From contig JAFVBH010000019.1 of the NCBI GenBank assembly GCA_017480115.1, forward strand, positions 1 to 64,000: a DNA stretch of 64,000 nt. The letters run 5' to 3'. The notes under the pieces are model-generated. The model saw nothing but the letters and a program-made list of their open reading frames with translations. It was not told the origin of the DNA and did not search any database. Below, one piece after another: positions 32,824 through 41,709 of the stretch (positions are counted from its first letter, which is position 1; the number at the start of each line of letters is the position of its first letter). This stretch comes from Clostridia bacterium. GTDB taxonomy: Bacteria > Bacillota > Clostridia > Oscillospirales > Acutalibacteraceae. Both the position numbers and the translations under genes were made by a program.

Positions 32824-34170
32824 TTAGTTTAATCTGTTAAGCAGCTCCTCGGTCAGCGCTTCGTAGCCGGGCTTACCGAGCAGTGCGAACATATTCTTTT
32901 TGTACATCTCCACGCCGGGCTGATCGAACGGATTGACCCCGAGGATATAGCCGGAGATCGCGCACGCCTTTTCGAGGAAATAGATCAGCTCGCCGAGCGT
33001 ATGCGCGTCCATTGCGGGCATCTCCAAAACGATATTGGGAACGCCGCCGTCCGTATGCGCCAGCACCGTGCCCTCAAACGCTTTACGGTTGACGTAGGAC
33101 ATCGTCTTGCCGGAAAGGAAGTTCAGACCGTCCAAATTTTCCGCGTCCTCGCCGATGGTGATGTCGTTCTTTGTTTTATCAAATATCACCACGGTTTCAA
33201 ACAGCGTGCGCTCGCCTTCCTGCACGTACTGCCCAAGGGAATGCAGATCGGTGGAATAAATCGCGCTGGCGGGGAAAATTCCCTTGTGCTGCTTGCCCTC
33301 ACTCTCGCCGAAGAGCTGCTTGAACCACTCGTTCATCATAAGATAATCCGGCTCGTAGCCGATCATCATTTCCACTTTTTTGCCCTTGCGATAAAGGATA
33401 TTCCGAATCGCCGCGTATTTATAGCAGTCATTCTGTTCAAGATCGGCGGCAATATACTTTTCCGCCGCGTCCGCAGCGCCTTGCATCAGCGCGCCAATAT
33501 CAATCCCCGCCACAGCGATGGGCAGTAAGCCTACCGCGGTAAGCACGGAATATCTGCCGCCTACGTTATCGGGTACCACGAAAGTCTCGTATCCCTCGCG
33601 GTCGGAAAGGCTTCTTAACGTGCCCTTCGCCTTATCGGTCGTGGCGTAAATACGCTTTGCGGCTTCTGCGGCGCCGTATTTCTTTTCCAGCAGCTGACGG
33701 AAAATGCGGAACGCAATCGCAGGTTCCGTCGTCGTGCCGGACTTAGAGATTATATTTACAGAGAAGTCTTTTTTCTCGCACAGCGTGTAAATTTCCGAAA
33801 GCTCGGCAGGGCTGATGCTGTTGCCGAGGAAGAAAATCTGCGGATCGCCGTCCTTTCTGACAATGTTGTAATTCTTGGATTTTACGCATTCGATCACGGC
33901 TCGCGCGCCGAGATAGCTGCCGCCGATACCAATCACAATCAAAATATCGGAATCGGAACGAATCCTTGCCGCTGCGGATTGGATACGGGCGAACTCTTCC
34001 CTGTCGTAATCAAAAGGAAGCGTCAGCCAGCCGTGAAAATCGTTGCCTGCAGCGTTGGCTTTGTTGTCGTAAAGAAAGTCATGGGCTGCCTTTACTTCAG
34101 GAGCGATGGCTTTATAATCTGCGGGAGAAATAAAGCCGTCAAGGTATTTGCAATTTAAAGAAATGGACAT
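32824..34170 (-). CDS. pgi: Glucose-6-phosphate isomerase
   Basis: Interconverts glucose-6-phosphate and fructose-6-phosphate in glycolysis. The 448-residue form is that of Firmicutes. It shows '[20 protein letters not shown]', the sugar-phosphate signature '[18 protein letters not shown]', '[20 protein letters not shown]' and '[20 protein letters not shown]'. GGAGG precedes the ATG. The neighbouring upstream spacer carries repeat copy C. Confidence 0.97.
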   Translation of the reverse strand: MSISLNCKYLDGFISPADYKAIAPEVKAAHDFLYDNKANAAGNDFHGWLTLPFDYDREEFARIQSAAARIRSDSDILIVIGIGGSYLGARAVIECVKSKNYNIVRKDGDPQIFFLGNSISPAELSEIYTLCEKKDFSVNIISKSGTTTEPAIAFRIFRQLLEKKYGAAEAAKRIYATTDKAKGTLRSLSDREGYETFVVPDNVGGRYSVLTAVGLLPIAVAGIDIGALMQGAADAAEKYIAADLEQNDCYKYAAIRNILYRKGKKVEMMIGYEPDYLMMNEWFKQLFGESEGKQHKGIFPASAIYSTDLHSLGQYVQEGERTLFETVVIFDKTKNDITIGEDAENLDGLNFLSGKTMSYVNRKAFEGTVLAHTDGGVPNIVLEMPAMDAHTLGELIYFLEKACAISGYILGVNPFDQPGVEMYKKNMFALLGKPGYEALTEELLNRLN

Positions 34171-34190
34171 TAACGCGACCTCCGCGCAAA

Positions 34191-34219
34191 GTAATCGAAA
34201 GCTTGTAGCTTTCTTGTAT
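34191..34219 (-). repeat. Folded intergenic repeat, copy C (short form)
   Basis: GTAATCGAAAGCTTGTAGC followed by TTTCTTGTAT matches copy B with its inner hairpin deleted, leaving a GAAAGCT-TGT-AGCTTTC hairpin. It supports a family of movable or decaying repeats with a constant outer stem. Confidence 0.65.
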
Positions 34220-34273
34220 TGTACTATATGCGGAGAAATTTTTCAATAGATAAACCGGACTTTTTTTACGGCT

Positions 34274-35488
34274 TTACATATTTGTGAACATTTTTACAAT
34301 ATAATCAAAAAATGTCAGTCGTTCAATTGCCTCCGGCGCAAGCAGACGATAGGTGCATAATACTTCTCCGTCCAGCGTGAACCGCACCGTGCCCAACGTC
34401 TGCCCTTTTTCCACCGGCGCTTCCACGTCCTCGGAGATAAGGATCTCTTTTTGCACCGCGGCGCCCTGTCCTTTTTCCACCAGCACGGCGCCGAAGGTTT
34501 CCGGCATGGGCGTAATCCGATCCAGTTTTCCGCATAGAACCTTTACGTCGGTAAGCTCATCTGCGGACAGCTGCGGCGTAAAGCATTCGTAATTTGCGAA
34601 TCCCCAGTCCAGCAGCGCCTTCGCACCGTTAAACCGCGCATTGCTGTTTTCAGCGCCTAACACGACTGCGATCAGTGACAAGCCGTCACGCTCCGCTGTG
34701 GCGGCAATGCAGCAGCCCGCTTTGTCCGTGGTGCCGGTTTTCAGCCCGGTGATCCCTTTATATGTACGCACCAGCTTATTGGTATTGACAAGCTGCGTCG
34801 CGCCGTCCCGCAGACTGTCCATATAAATCGTGGTGTAATTTTTGATAATATCGTGTTTTAACAGTTCCCGGGACATCAGCGCAATATCGTAAGCCGTGGT
34901 CAGGTGCGTTTGGGTCGTATCGTCAAGTCCCGTGCAATTATCAAAATGCGTATCCGTCATGCCCAACTGCGCGGCTCTGTCGTTCATCATTTTGACAAAT
35001 CCCTCGTCGCTGCCCGCCACATACTCGCCCAGCAGCGTGCATGCGTCGTTCGCGCTGTAAACGGCGGTCGCCTTTAACAATTCGTCAACGGTCATGACCT
35101 CGCCGACCTTGAGCCAAATCTGTGAGCCGCCCTTGGATGCGGCTTCCTCCGTCGTGGCGACCGTATCCGTCAGTGAAATTTTTCCCGCGTCCAAGGCTTC
35201 GCACACCAGCAGCATGGACATGATCTTTGTGACCGATGCGGGATAGCGGCGCGCGCGCTCGTTCTTTGCCATTAAAATTTCGCCGGTGGCGGCTTCCATT
35301 AAAAGCGCGCTTTCCGCATTGACGTCCACTTTCATGGCGGTATCCTGCATGGCTGCCAGCGCGTCCGCAGAGACCGCAACCGCATCACCGATCGCCTGTA
35401 CCGGGAAGAGCCCCTCATACGCAAATGCTTGACAGCAAAGACAAAGCGTCAGTACTGCCGCGCAGAAAATGCCTGATAATTTTTTCAT
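34274..35488 (-). CDS. dacF: D-alanyl-D-alanine carboxypeptidase (DacF-like)
   Basis: Penicillin-binding enzyme that trims pentapeptides in peptidoglycan. The 404-residue product has a signal peptide (cleavage near residue 23), the SxxK motif with Ser85/Lys88 ('YPASVTKIM'), SxN in 'VYSANDACTLLGEY', and KTG in 'ITGLKTGTTDKAGCC', then a PBP5-type C-terminal domain and an amphipathic end. It lies 64 bases downstream of sigG on the same strand. Spore-specific use like Bacillus DacF is plausible by context, though vegetative PBP5-type function is possible. Confidence 0.88.
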   Translation of the reverse strand: MKKLSGIFCAAVLTLCLCCQAFAYEGLFPVQAIGDAVAVSADALAAMQDTAMKVDVNAESALLMEAATGEILMAKNERARRYPASVTKIMSMLLVCEALDAGKISLTDTVATTEEAASKGGSQIWLKVGEVMTVDELLKATAVYSANDACTLLGEYVAGSDEGFVKMMNDRAAQLGMTDTHFDNCTGLDDTTQTHLTTAYDIALMSRELLKHDIIKNYTTIYMDSLRDGATQLVNTNKLVRTYKGITGLKTGTTDKAGCCIAATAERDGLSLIAVVLGAENSNARFNGAKALLDWGFANYECFTPQLSADELTDVKVLCGKLDRITPMPETFGAVLVEKGQGAAVQKEILISEDVEAPVEKGQTLGTVRFTLDGEVLCTYRLLAPEAIERLTFFDYIVKMFTNM

Positions 35489-35552
35489 AATAACCCCACC
35501 TTACATCATTGTATCTTGTAAAAACTTATGATACAGCATGGGAATCTATGCG

Positions 35553-36320
35553 TTAGCTTTCCTTGATTTTTTTCAACGCCGCCTTTTCCAAGCGGGAGAC
35601 CTGCGCTTGTGAAATATGGATCTCCTTTGCAACCTCTGTTTGCGTCAGTCCGCGCATAAAACGCATATTGAGAATCTTTTTTTCCCTGTCGCTCAAGCCC
35701 GCAAGAGTGTCACGAAAATTGATCTCCTCGATCCAGTCGCTTTCTCCGCTTTTATCGCCGAGCTGATCCATCACATAAACGGTATCCTCCGAATCGGAAT
35801 AGACGGGATCATACAGGGAAACCGGTTCACTGACGGCCTCCAGCGCAATCACGACAGAGGATTTTTTTACACCCAGCTCCTGCGCAATCTCCTCCACTGT
35901 CGGCTCCTTGCCGTTTTTGATCTGCAACCGCTCCCGCGCCTGCATGGCTTTGTACGCCGTATCCCGCATGGAGCGGGACACGCGCACGGCATTGTAATCC
36001 CGCAAATAGCGCCGCAGCTCCCCTTCGATCATCGGCACGGCGTAGGTGCTGAATTTTATGTCCAGCGCGGTGTTGAAATTTTTGATCGCCTTTATCAGCC
36101 CCACACAGCCGACCTGGAACAGATCGTCCATGGACTCACCCCGATTGGCAAATCGCTGAATCACGCTCAGCACCAAGCGCAGATTTCCCTTGACCAATTC
36201 GTCTTGCGCCGTTTTACTGCCGGATTTAACCTTTTCCAGCAGTTCACGTTTCTCCGCCTCTGTCAGCACTTTTAATTTATTGGTATTGATCCCGCATATC
36301 TCCACTTTATTGTACAGCAT
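35553..36320 (-). CDS. sigG: RNA polymerase sporulation sigma factor SigG
   Basis: Late forespore sigma factor. The 255-residue product has the sigma-G-specific N terminus 'NKVEICGINTNKLKVL', then region 2 ('DLFQVGCVGLIKAIKNFNTA', 'KFSTYAVPMIEGELRRYLRD') and region 4 ('LTQTEVAKEIHISQAQVSRL'). It could be mistaken for sigma-F, but the KVEICG motif decides. GGAGG precedes the ATG at 36320. It is not next to spoIIGA-sigE in this window, the usual Bacillus location. Confidence 0.93.
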   Translation of the reverse strand: MLYNKVEICGINTNKLKVLTEAEKRELLEKVKSGSKTAQDELVKGNLRLVLSVIQRFANRGESMDDLFQVGCVGLIKAIKNFNTALDIKFSTYAVPMIEGELRRYLRDYNAVRVSRSMRDTAYKAMQARERLQIKNGKEPTVEEIAQELGVKKSSVVIALEAVSEPVSLYDPVYSDSEDTVYVMDQLGDKSGESDWIEEINFRDTLAGLSDREKKILNMRFMRGLTQTEVAKEIHISQAQVSRLEKAALKKIKES

Positions 36321-36381
36321 AGCTAACCTCCGACAAGTATGTATCGGAGCTATGGGAATCCGTCTCAATTGCCGTCAAGCT

Positions 36382-36410
36382 AATTATTGGCCGTCGGGAA
36401 GAAATTATAC
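36382..36410 (-). promoter_or_regulatory. Possible forespore (sigma-F/G) promoter of sigG
   Basis: On the minus strand GTATA (36406-36410), 14 bases, GCCAATAATT (36382-36391) resembles the sigma-F/sigma-G pattern GyATA...GgnrAnAnT. In Bacillus, sigG is read by sigma-F and by itself. The same bases also contain a TATAAT-like box, so the call is tentative. Confidence 0.35.
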
Positions 36411-36423
36411 AGAATCTCGCATA

Positions 36424-36455
36424 AGAAAAGAGCGGCAGGATTGTCCGCCGCTCTT
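36424..36455 (-). terminator. Terminator after hydF
   Basis: AAGAGCGGC and GCCGCTCTT form a perfect 9-bp stem on the minus strand, followed by TTTTCTT, shortly after the hydF stop. Confidence 0.82.
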
Positions 36456-36461
36456 GGTCAA

Positions 36462-37655
36462 TTATTCGATTGTTGACGCGATCTCGGGAAAAATCTGCAG
36501 GCTGCGTTTCAAGACGCCGTGCATATATGCGATCACGGTTCCGTAATTTGTAAACGGAACGCCGTAATCCTGTGCGGTTTGCATGCGGTAGCGCATTTCC
36601 CGCTCGTTCAACATGCAACCGCCGCAATGTATGATGAGCTTATAAGTATCGAGTGCAGCAGGAAAATCTCTGCCGGAGGAAAATTCAAATTTCGGTTCCG
36701 CCCCGGTAAACCTGCGAATCCATCCCGGCAGCTTTACTGTGCCGATGTCCTCGCATTGCCGATGATGGGTACACCCCTCGGATATTAAGATGCGGTCGCC
36801 GGTTTTGATCTTTTTCAGCGCCGCCGCCCCCCGGACCGCAGGAACAAGAAAGCCTTTATATCGCGCCATCAAAATAGAAAATGAGGTCAGCAACACGTCA
36901 TCGGGCGTAACAGCGCTGACTTTGCCGAACACCTGGCTGTCCGTAATAACAACAGCAGGCTTTTTGGTTAATTCGGTCAACGCGCTGGACAGCCCGTTTT
37001 CCTTGACGACGAACGCCTGCGCGTCCGCTTCCAGAATATCTCGAATCGTCTGCTGCTGGGGTAAGATCAATCTTCCCTTGGGTGCAGCGCTGTCAACGGG
37101 GACGACAAGTACCGCGGTATCACCGGGGTTCAGCTTATCGCCGATAATCTTTTTGGTTGCGGTATCCGTTTTTATCAGCGCGGCAATCGTTTCTTTCAAA
37201 GTATACATATCCACCGAATCATAGGCGGATACCGTAATTCCGTCAGGATAGACCGTATCGAAGCAGTCTGCTTTGTTATATACGATCAGGAAAGGAATGC
37301 CTTTTTGCCGGAACTGCGTTTCCATGGCACTGTCCTGCGACTGTTTGCCGATCGTACCGTCGATAATCAGCACGGCGCAGTCACAGCGGTTCAGCGCCTG
37401 CATGGTTTTTTGCACACGCAGCGCGCCGAGCGCGCCGGTATCGTCATAACCCGCGGTATCTATGATTACCACGGGTCCCATCGGCAAAAGTTCCATCGCC
37501 TTATATACAGGATCGGTGGTCGTCCCCTTGACGTCGGAAACAACGGATAATTCCTGCCCTGTTACGGCATTGACGATACTGGATTTTCCTGCGTTGCGCA
37601 TGCCGAAAAAACCAATATGGAGCCGTTCCGCGGACGGCGTATCATTCAGTCCCAT
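36462..37655 (-). CDS. hydF: [FeFe]-hydrogenase maturation GTPase HydF
   Basis: Scaffold on which the 2Fe subcluster of [FeFe]-hydrogenase is built. The 397-residue product starts 'MGLNDTPSAERLHIGFFGMR' and has a GTPase domain ('GMRNAGKSSIVNAVTG', 'DVKGTTTDP', 'DTAGYDD'). The C-terminal cluster-binding domain carries ligands in 'GCTHHRQCEDIG' and 'IIHCGGCMLNER'. The ATG at 37655 overlaps the end of scfB by 14 bases; a much longer frame continues upstream inside scfB but is not this protein. hydE and hydG are not in the window. Confidence 0.93.
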   Translation of the reverse strand: MGLNDTPSAERLHIGFFGMRNAGKSSIVNAVTGQELSVVSDVKGTTTDPVYKAMELLPMGPVVIIDTAGYDDTGALGALRVQKTMQALNRCDCAVLIIDGTIGKQSQDSAMETQFRQKGIPFLIVYNKADCFDTVYPDGITVSAYDSVDMYTLKETIAALIKTDTATKKIIGDKLNPGDTAVLVVPVDSAAPKGRLILPQQQTIRDILEADAQAFVVKENGLSSALTELTKKPAVVITDSQVFGKVSAVTPDDVLLTSFSILMARYKGFLVPAVRGAAALKKIKTGDRILISEGCTHHRQCEDIGTVKLPGWIRRFTGAEPKFEFSSGRDFPAALDTYKLIIHCGGCMLNEREMRYRMQTAQDYGVPFTNYGTVIAYMHGVLKRSLQIFPEIASTIE

Positions 37656-39036
37656 GTTGATGTTCCTCGCTTTCAGCGACCTGCAACATAATTGCACATT
37701 CAATCCTCTTCTTAAAGAGTTTGCAGCCGTATTTATAAACACCGTTGATGTCGCCGGTGGCGTGGTAGGCGTTCGCCGCGCAGCCGCCGGAGCAGTACAT
37801 ATTTGCCCAGCAATCGCGGCATTCCTCATGCGCAAAGACGTTGCACAGCTTGAACCGGTCGCGCAGCTCCGTATTTGTGATCCCCTGATAAATATCGCCC
37901 AGCAGATAGTTTTTATCGCCGACAAACTGATGGCAGGGATACAGCTCGCCGGACGGCGTGACAGCCACATATTCCGTGCCCGAGCCGCAGCCGGTGATCC
38001 GCTTGTACATGCAAGGGCCATGGGAGAGATCCAGCATGTAATGATAAAATGTGAACGGTCTGCCCTCGTTGCGGCGGTTGAGCATCTCTTTTGCAAGAAT
38101 TTCATACTGTTCATACAGCGTCGGCAGGTCGTTTTCCGTCAGCGCCACGGGATCGGTGGGGGCGCAGACCACCGGCTCCATGCTCAGCTCCGTAAAGCCC
38201 AGCTCCGCCATATGGAAAATATCCTTGGTGAAATCCGTATTCTCATGGGTAAAAGTGCCGCGCATATAGTAGGTGCCGTTGGTGCGATTTTTAATAAAAT
38301 GCTGAAACTTCGGTACGATATTGTCATAGCTGCCTATTCCCGCATAGTCTACCCTGTGACGATCGTGTACTTCTTTCCTGCCGTCCAGACTCAGCACCAC
38401 ATTGTTCATCTCTTTATTTGCAAAATCGATCACATCATCATTTAACAGCACGCCGTTTGTGGTCAATGTAAAACGGAAATTTTTATTCTTTTCTTTTTCG
38501 ATGCTTCTGGCATAGGCGACCAATTGTTTGACCACGTCAAAATTCATCAGCGGTTCGCCGCCGAAAAAATCGACCTCCAGATTACGGCGGCTGCCTGAAT
38601 TTTCCACCAAGAAATCCAGCGCCCGCTTTCCGACCTCGTAGCTCATGACCGCGCGCTCGCCGTGATATTTTCCCTGGCTTGCGAAGCAGTAATCACAGTT
38701 GAGATTGCAGGTATGCGCCACATGCAGGCACATTGCTTTGATGACGACAGGACGTTTTTTCAGCAAATCCTCGGTAATATGCGCCCCCTTGCTGTCGGAA
38801 AACAACTTGCCTTGCGCTTCCAGCGCCGCAATATCGTCCAGGCACAACGCAAGCTCTGCCGCGTTCACGTCCGGACGGTCGCTGTATTTTTTCAGCATCT
38901 CACTGATAATTTCTTCTTTGCTGTGATTTTTATATATGGCAATCATATCGTATGCTATATCGTCAACGGCGTGCACCGCGCCGCTGTAGGTATCGATAAC
39001 GATAGAATAGCCGTTCATTTTATATTGATGTATCAT
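37642..39036 (-). CDS. scfB: SCIFF peptide radical-SAM maturase (thioether-forming)
   Basis: Radical SAM/SPASM enzyme that links cysteines of the SCIFF peptide to other residues by thioether bonds (ranthipeptide class). The 464-residue product has a RiPP-recognition-like N-terminal domain and the radical-SAM motif with Cys110, Cys114 and Cys117 ('HTCNLNCDYCFASQG'). SPASM cysteines lie near 345-450 ('GCGSGTEYVAVTPSGELYPC', 'CRDCWANMYCSGGCAANAYH'). It is downstream of scfA, separated by a terminator, and overlaps hydF. Confidence 0.95.
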   Translation of the reverse strand: MIHQYKMNGYSIVIDTYSGAVHAVDDIAYDMIAIYKNHSKEEIISEMLKKYSDRPDVNAAELALCLDDIAALEAQGKLFSDSKGAHITEDLLKKRPVVIKAMCLHVAHTCNLNCDYCFASQGKYHGERAVMSYEVGKRALDFLVENSGSRRNLEVDFFGGEPLMNFDVVKQLVAYARSIEKEKNKNFRFTLTTNGVLLNDDVIDFANKEMNNVVLSLDGRKEVHDRHRVDYAGIGSYDNIVPKFQHFIKNRTNGTYYMRGTFTHENTDFTKDIFHMAELGFTELSMEPVVCAPTDPVALTENDLPTLYEQYEILAKEMLNRRNEGRPFTFYHYMLDLSHGPCMYKRITGCGSGTEYVAVTPSGELYPCHQFVGDKNYLLGDIYQGITNTELRDRFKLCNVFAHEECRDCWANMYCSGGCAANAYHATGDINGVYKYGCKLFKKRIECAIMLQVAESEEHQHGTE

Positions 39037-39057
39037 GATTTTTCACCGGATTTCAGT

Positions 39058-39093
39058 AAAAACGCCCACCCCAATCCGGGAGTGGGCGCGTTT
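39058..39093 (-). terminator. Terminator/attenuator between scfA and scfB
   Basis: On the minus strand CGCCCACTCCC pairs with GGGGTGGGCG, followed by TTTTTA. It lies 20 bases after scfA and 21 before scfB, so it would make scfA transcripts far more abundant than scfB-hydF read-through. Confidence 0.78.
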
Positions 39094-39112
39094 CAATGCT
39101 TAAAAGATGGAA

Positions 39113-39256
39113 TCAGTCGTTATTCTCGCACTTCTGATTTGCAACACCGCAGGAGGTCTTGCATGCAGACTGGCAAGAGGTCTGGCACTCGCCGCAGCCG
39201 CCGTTTTCAATGCTCTTAACGAGATCGCGTGTTTCAAGCGTGTTGATTCTTTTCAT
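39113..39256 (-). CDS. scfA: SCIFF ranthipeptide precursor
   Basis: A 47-residue peptide with six cysteines (21, 24, 28, 32, 36, 43) in its C-terminal half: 'GGCGECQTSCQSACKTSCGV'. This is the almost invariant SCIFF core ('six cysteines in forty-five'), known throughout Clostridia. The N-terminal leader begins 'MKRINTLETRDLVKS'. AAGGAG precedes the ATG. Its maturase gene follows. The mature product's biological role is not established (a signalling role has been proposed for some species). Confidence 0.97.
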   Translation of the reverse strand: MKRINTLETRDLVKSIENGGCGECQTSCQSACKTSCGVANQKCENND

Positions 39257-39288
39257 CGTAAGTTGCTCCTTAAAAAGATTTCTTACCT

Positions 39289-39317
39289 ATTATACGACAG
39301 GAATCTACGTTTGTCAA
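39289..39317 (-). promoter_or_regulatory. Consensus promoter of scfA
   Basis: On the minus strand TTGACA (39312-39317), 17 bases, TATAAT (39289-39294), a perfect sigma-A promoter just downstream of the serA stop codon and 33 bases before the scfA start. Confidence 0.9.
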
Positions 39318-39324
39318 TACTTGC

Positions 39325-40458
39325 TTAGCCGATAACTCTGACGCTTGTGACGCCGTCAATAGCTTTGAGCGCGTCGGCGTCAACGGCGGAATCCGTATCG
39401 GCAATCATATAAAAACCCTTCTTCATGCCGCCTGCGGAAGAAAGCGCATCGGGCAGCGCCGCTTTTACCTGCGCGCTGACGTCGGCAAGCGCAGTAACGC
39501 ACACACGGTATTTGCCGCTTTTTGTCAACGATACAGCCGGGAAATTGACGGAATTGACGATATTGCCGTTTTCGATATAATCAACGGTCTGATTGACCGC
39601 CATAACCGCGCAGTTTTCCTCGCTTTCGGGCGTAGACGCGCCGAGATGCGGCAGCGCCGTAACGCCGTCAAGACCGATCAGATCGTCCGTCGGGAAGTCC
39701 GTCACATAAGCGGCTGCCTTTCCGCTTGCCAAAGCGGCGGCGAGCGCGGCGGAGTTTACCAGATCGCCGCGGGCAAAATTGAGGATACGAACGCCGTCTT
39801 TGCACGCCGCGAGGCTTTCCGCATTGATCATGCCCTTGGTCTCGGGCAGAGATGGCAGATGCAGGGTGATATAGTCGCTTTTTGCGTAAAGCGCGTCCAA
39901 GGAGTCAACGATCGCGTCGGCGCCGAGCGTCGCGGCTCTTTCGGGCGTGATGAATTTGTCATAGCAGACAAGCTCCATGCCCAGCGCTCTTGCCGCAATC
40001 GCGACCTTGTAGCCGATTGCGCCTACGCCGATAACGCCCAACGTCTTGCCGGCGATTTCAGGCCCTGCAAAGCTGCTCTTGCCCTTTTCCACCAGCTTGC
40101 CGACGTTATCCCCCTCGCCCTTTAAGGTCTTACACCAGTCGATAGCGGCGGCAACCTTGCGGGACGCCATGAACAGCGCGGCGATCACCAGTTCCTTGAC
40201 CGCGTTCGCGTTCGCGCCCGGTGTGTTAAATACGACGATGCCCTGCTGCGTGCAGCGGTCAACGGGAACATTATTGACGCCCGCGCCGGCTCTTGCGATG
40301 GACAGCAGGCGGCCGTCAAATTCCATATCCAGCATGGATGCGGAACGGACGAGGATCGCGTCCGGCGACGAAATATCGTCGGCAAACGCGTATTTGGTCT
40401 TATCCAAAAGATCCGTTCCCTTGGCGGAGATTTTATTTAATGTAAGAATTTGATACAT
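39325..40458 (-). CDS. serA: D-3-phosphoglycerate dehydrogenase
   Basis: First step of serine synthesis, oxidising 3-phosphoglycerate. The 377-residue product has 'ILVRSASMLDMEF', 'ARAGAGVNNVPVDRCTQQGI', the NAD motif 'TLGVIGVGAIGYKVAIAARA', and the catalytic His in 'LPHLGASTPESEENCA', with a short C-terminal regulatory (ACT-like) segment. The ATG at 40458 is preferred because GAGGAAATCGTC precedes it. It lies 10 bases after serC in one operon. PLP-dependent SerC supplies the next step. Confidence 0.95.
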   Translation of the reverse strand: MYQILTLNKISAKGTDLLDKTKYAFADDISSPDAILVRSASMLDMEFDGRLLSIARAGAGVNNVPVDRCTQQGIVVFNTPGANANAVKELVIAALFMASRKVAAAIDWCKTLKGEGDNVGKLVEKGKSSFAGPEIAGKTLGVIGVGAIGYKVAIAARALGMELVCYDKFITPERAATLGADAIVDSLDALYAKSDYITLHLPSLPETKGMINAESLAACKDGVRILNFARGDLVNSAALAAALASGKAAAYVTDFPTDDLIGLDGVTALPHLGASTPESEENCAVMAVNQTVDYIENGNIVNSVNFPAVSLTKSGKYRVCVTALADVSAQVKAALPDALSSAGGMKKGFYMIADTDSAVDADALKAIDGVTSVRVIG

Positions 40459-40468
40459 GACGATTTCC

Positions 40469-41551
40469 TCAGCTGTTTTCTTCTTCAAATTTCTTCATGA
40501 ACGCCACAAGCGCTTCTACGCCCTCGTAAGGCATCGCGTTGTAGATCGACGCGCGCATACCGCCGACGGTTCGGTGCCCTTTCAGATTCACAAGCCCTGC
40601 CGCTGTTGCTTCTTTTACAAACTTGGCGTTTAGTTCGTCACTGCCGGTTACAAACGGCACATTCATCAGCGAGCGATCCTCGGGGACGACGGTACCGCGG
40701 AACATTTTGGAAGAATCCAGATAATCATAAAGCAACTTCGCTTTTTTCTCATTGCGCGCCTTCATCGCTTCCAGCCCGCCGATGCTCTTGATCCATTCCA
40801 GTACCAGCTTGCAGATATAAATCGTGTAGCACGGCGGTGTATTATAAAGAGAATCAGCGTCCGCCTGAATCTGATAGTTCAGCATTGTGGGGGTAATATC
40901 CCGCGCGTTGCCCAGCATATCCTCGCGAATGATCGCGATCACAAGTCCTGCGGGGGCGACGTTTTTCTGCGCGCCGCCATACACCATGGCAAACTTGGAG
41001 ACATCGATCGGTTCCGAAAGAAAGCAGGAGGAGATGTCCGCGATCAGCGGTGTATCGCCCACATCGGGCAGCGTATGATAGACCGTACCGTAAATGGTAT
41101 TATTCATGCATATATATACATAATCCGCCTCGGGATCAAAATCCGCATGCGTCGTTTGGGGAATATACGAAAACGTCTTATCTGCGGAAGACGCGACCGC
41201 ACGGGCATTGCCGTACTTCTGCGCTTCCTGATAGGCTTTTTTTGCCCACTGACCGGTGATAATATAATCCGCTTTGCCGGAGCCGTTCATGAAGTTCAGC
41301 GGGATCGCGGAAAACTGCGCGGACGCACCGCCCTGCAAAAACAGCACCTTATAGTTATCGGGAATATTCATAAGCTCACGCAGCAACGCCTCCGCGCCCT
41401 TAATGATCTCGTCAAACACTTTGGAGCGGTGTGACATTTCCATAACGGACTGGCCCGAACCGTGATAATCAAGCATTTCATCTGCCGCCTTGCGAAGAAC
41501 CTCTTCGGGCAGCATGGAGGGACCTGCCGAAAAATTGTAAACTCTGGACAT
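40469..41551 (-). CDS. serC: Phosphoserine aminotransferase
   Basis: Converts 3-phosphohydroxypyruvate to phosphoserine using glutamate. The 360-residue product begins 'MSRVYNFSAGPSMLPEEVLR', with the PLP-lysine in 'AMVYGGAQKNVAPAGLVIAI' and 'LKGHRTVGGMRASIYNAMPY' near the C terminus. GGAGG before the ATG at 41551 decides the start. It leads the serC-serA operon with a near-consensus promoter. No serB phosphatase is seen in the window. Confidence 0.96.
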   Translation of the reverse strand: MSRVYNFSAGPSMLPEEVLRKAADEMLDYHGSGQSVMEMSHRSKVFDEIIKGAEALLRELMNIPDNYKVLFLQGGASAQFSAIPLNFMNGSGKADYIITGQWAKKAYQEAQKYGNARAVASSADKTFSYIPQTTHADFDPEADYVYICMNNTIYGTVYHTLPDVGDTPLIADISSCFLSEPIDVSKFAMVYGGAQKNVAPAGLVIAIIREDMLGNARDITPTMLNYQIQADADSLYNTPPCYTIYICKLVLEWIKSIGGLEAMKARNEKKAKLLYDYLDSSKMFRGTVVPEDRSLMNVPFVTGSDELNAKFVKEATAAGLVNLKGHRTVGGMRASIYNAMPYEGVEALVAFMKKFEEENS

Positions 41552-41582
41552 TTTATAGACCTCCCTGAATAATATTGCATTC

Positions 41583-41611
41583 ATTGTAGCACAGCGGTTC
41601 TTAAAAATCAA
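41583..41611 (-). promoter_or_regulatory. Promoter of serC-serA
   Basis: On the minus strand TTGATT (41606-41611), 17 bases, TACAAT (41583-41588), 31 bases before the serC start. No T-box or other leader structure was seen. Confidence 0.75.
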
Positions 41612-41677
41612 TGTTAAAACCTATAAATAAAGCTGCTCTGTATATGATGATTATAGTAAAATTTATGTGAAAGAAAA

Positions 41678-41703
41678 AACTGCCGGGAGGATTCCCGACA
41701 GTT
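41678..41703 (-). terminator. Terminator of glpK
   Basis: AACTG-CGGGA and TCCCG-CAGTT pair (one internal mismatch), with a T-rich tail on the minus strand. Confidence 0.7.
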
Positions 41704-41709
41704 GTATAT

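Noticed and set aside
36462-38114. 550-codon version of HydF
   Set aside because: The extra N-terminal 153 codons lie inside scfB and give a Ser/Ala/Arg-rich sequence without domain; the HydF family begins at the ATG at 37655.
41552-41680. T-box leader before serC
   Set aside because: The leader from the promoter is only about 25-30 bases long and lacks the T-box consensus.
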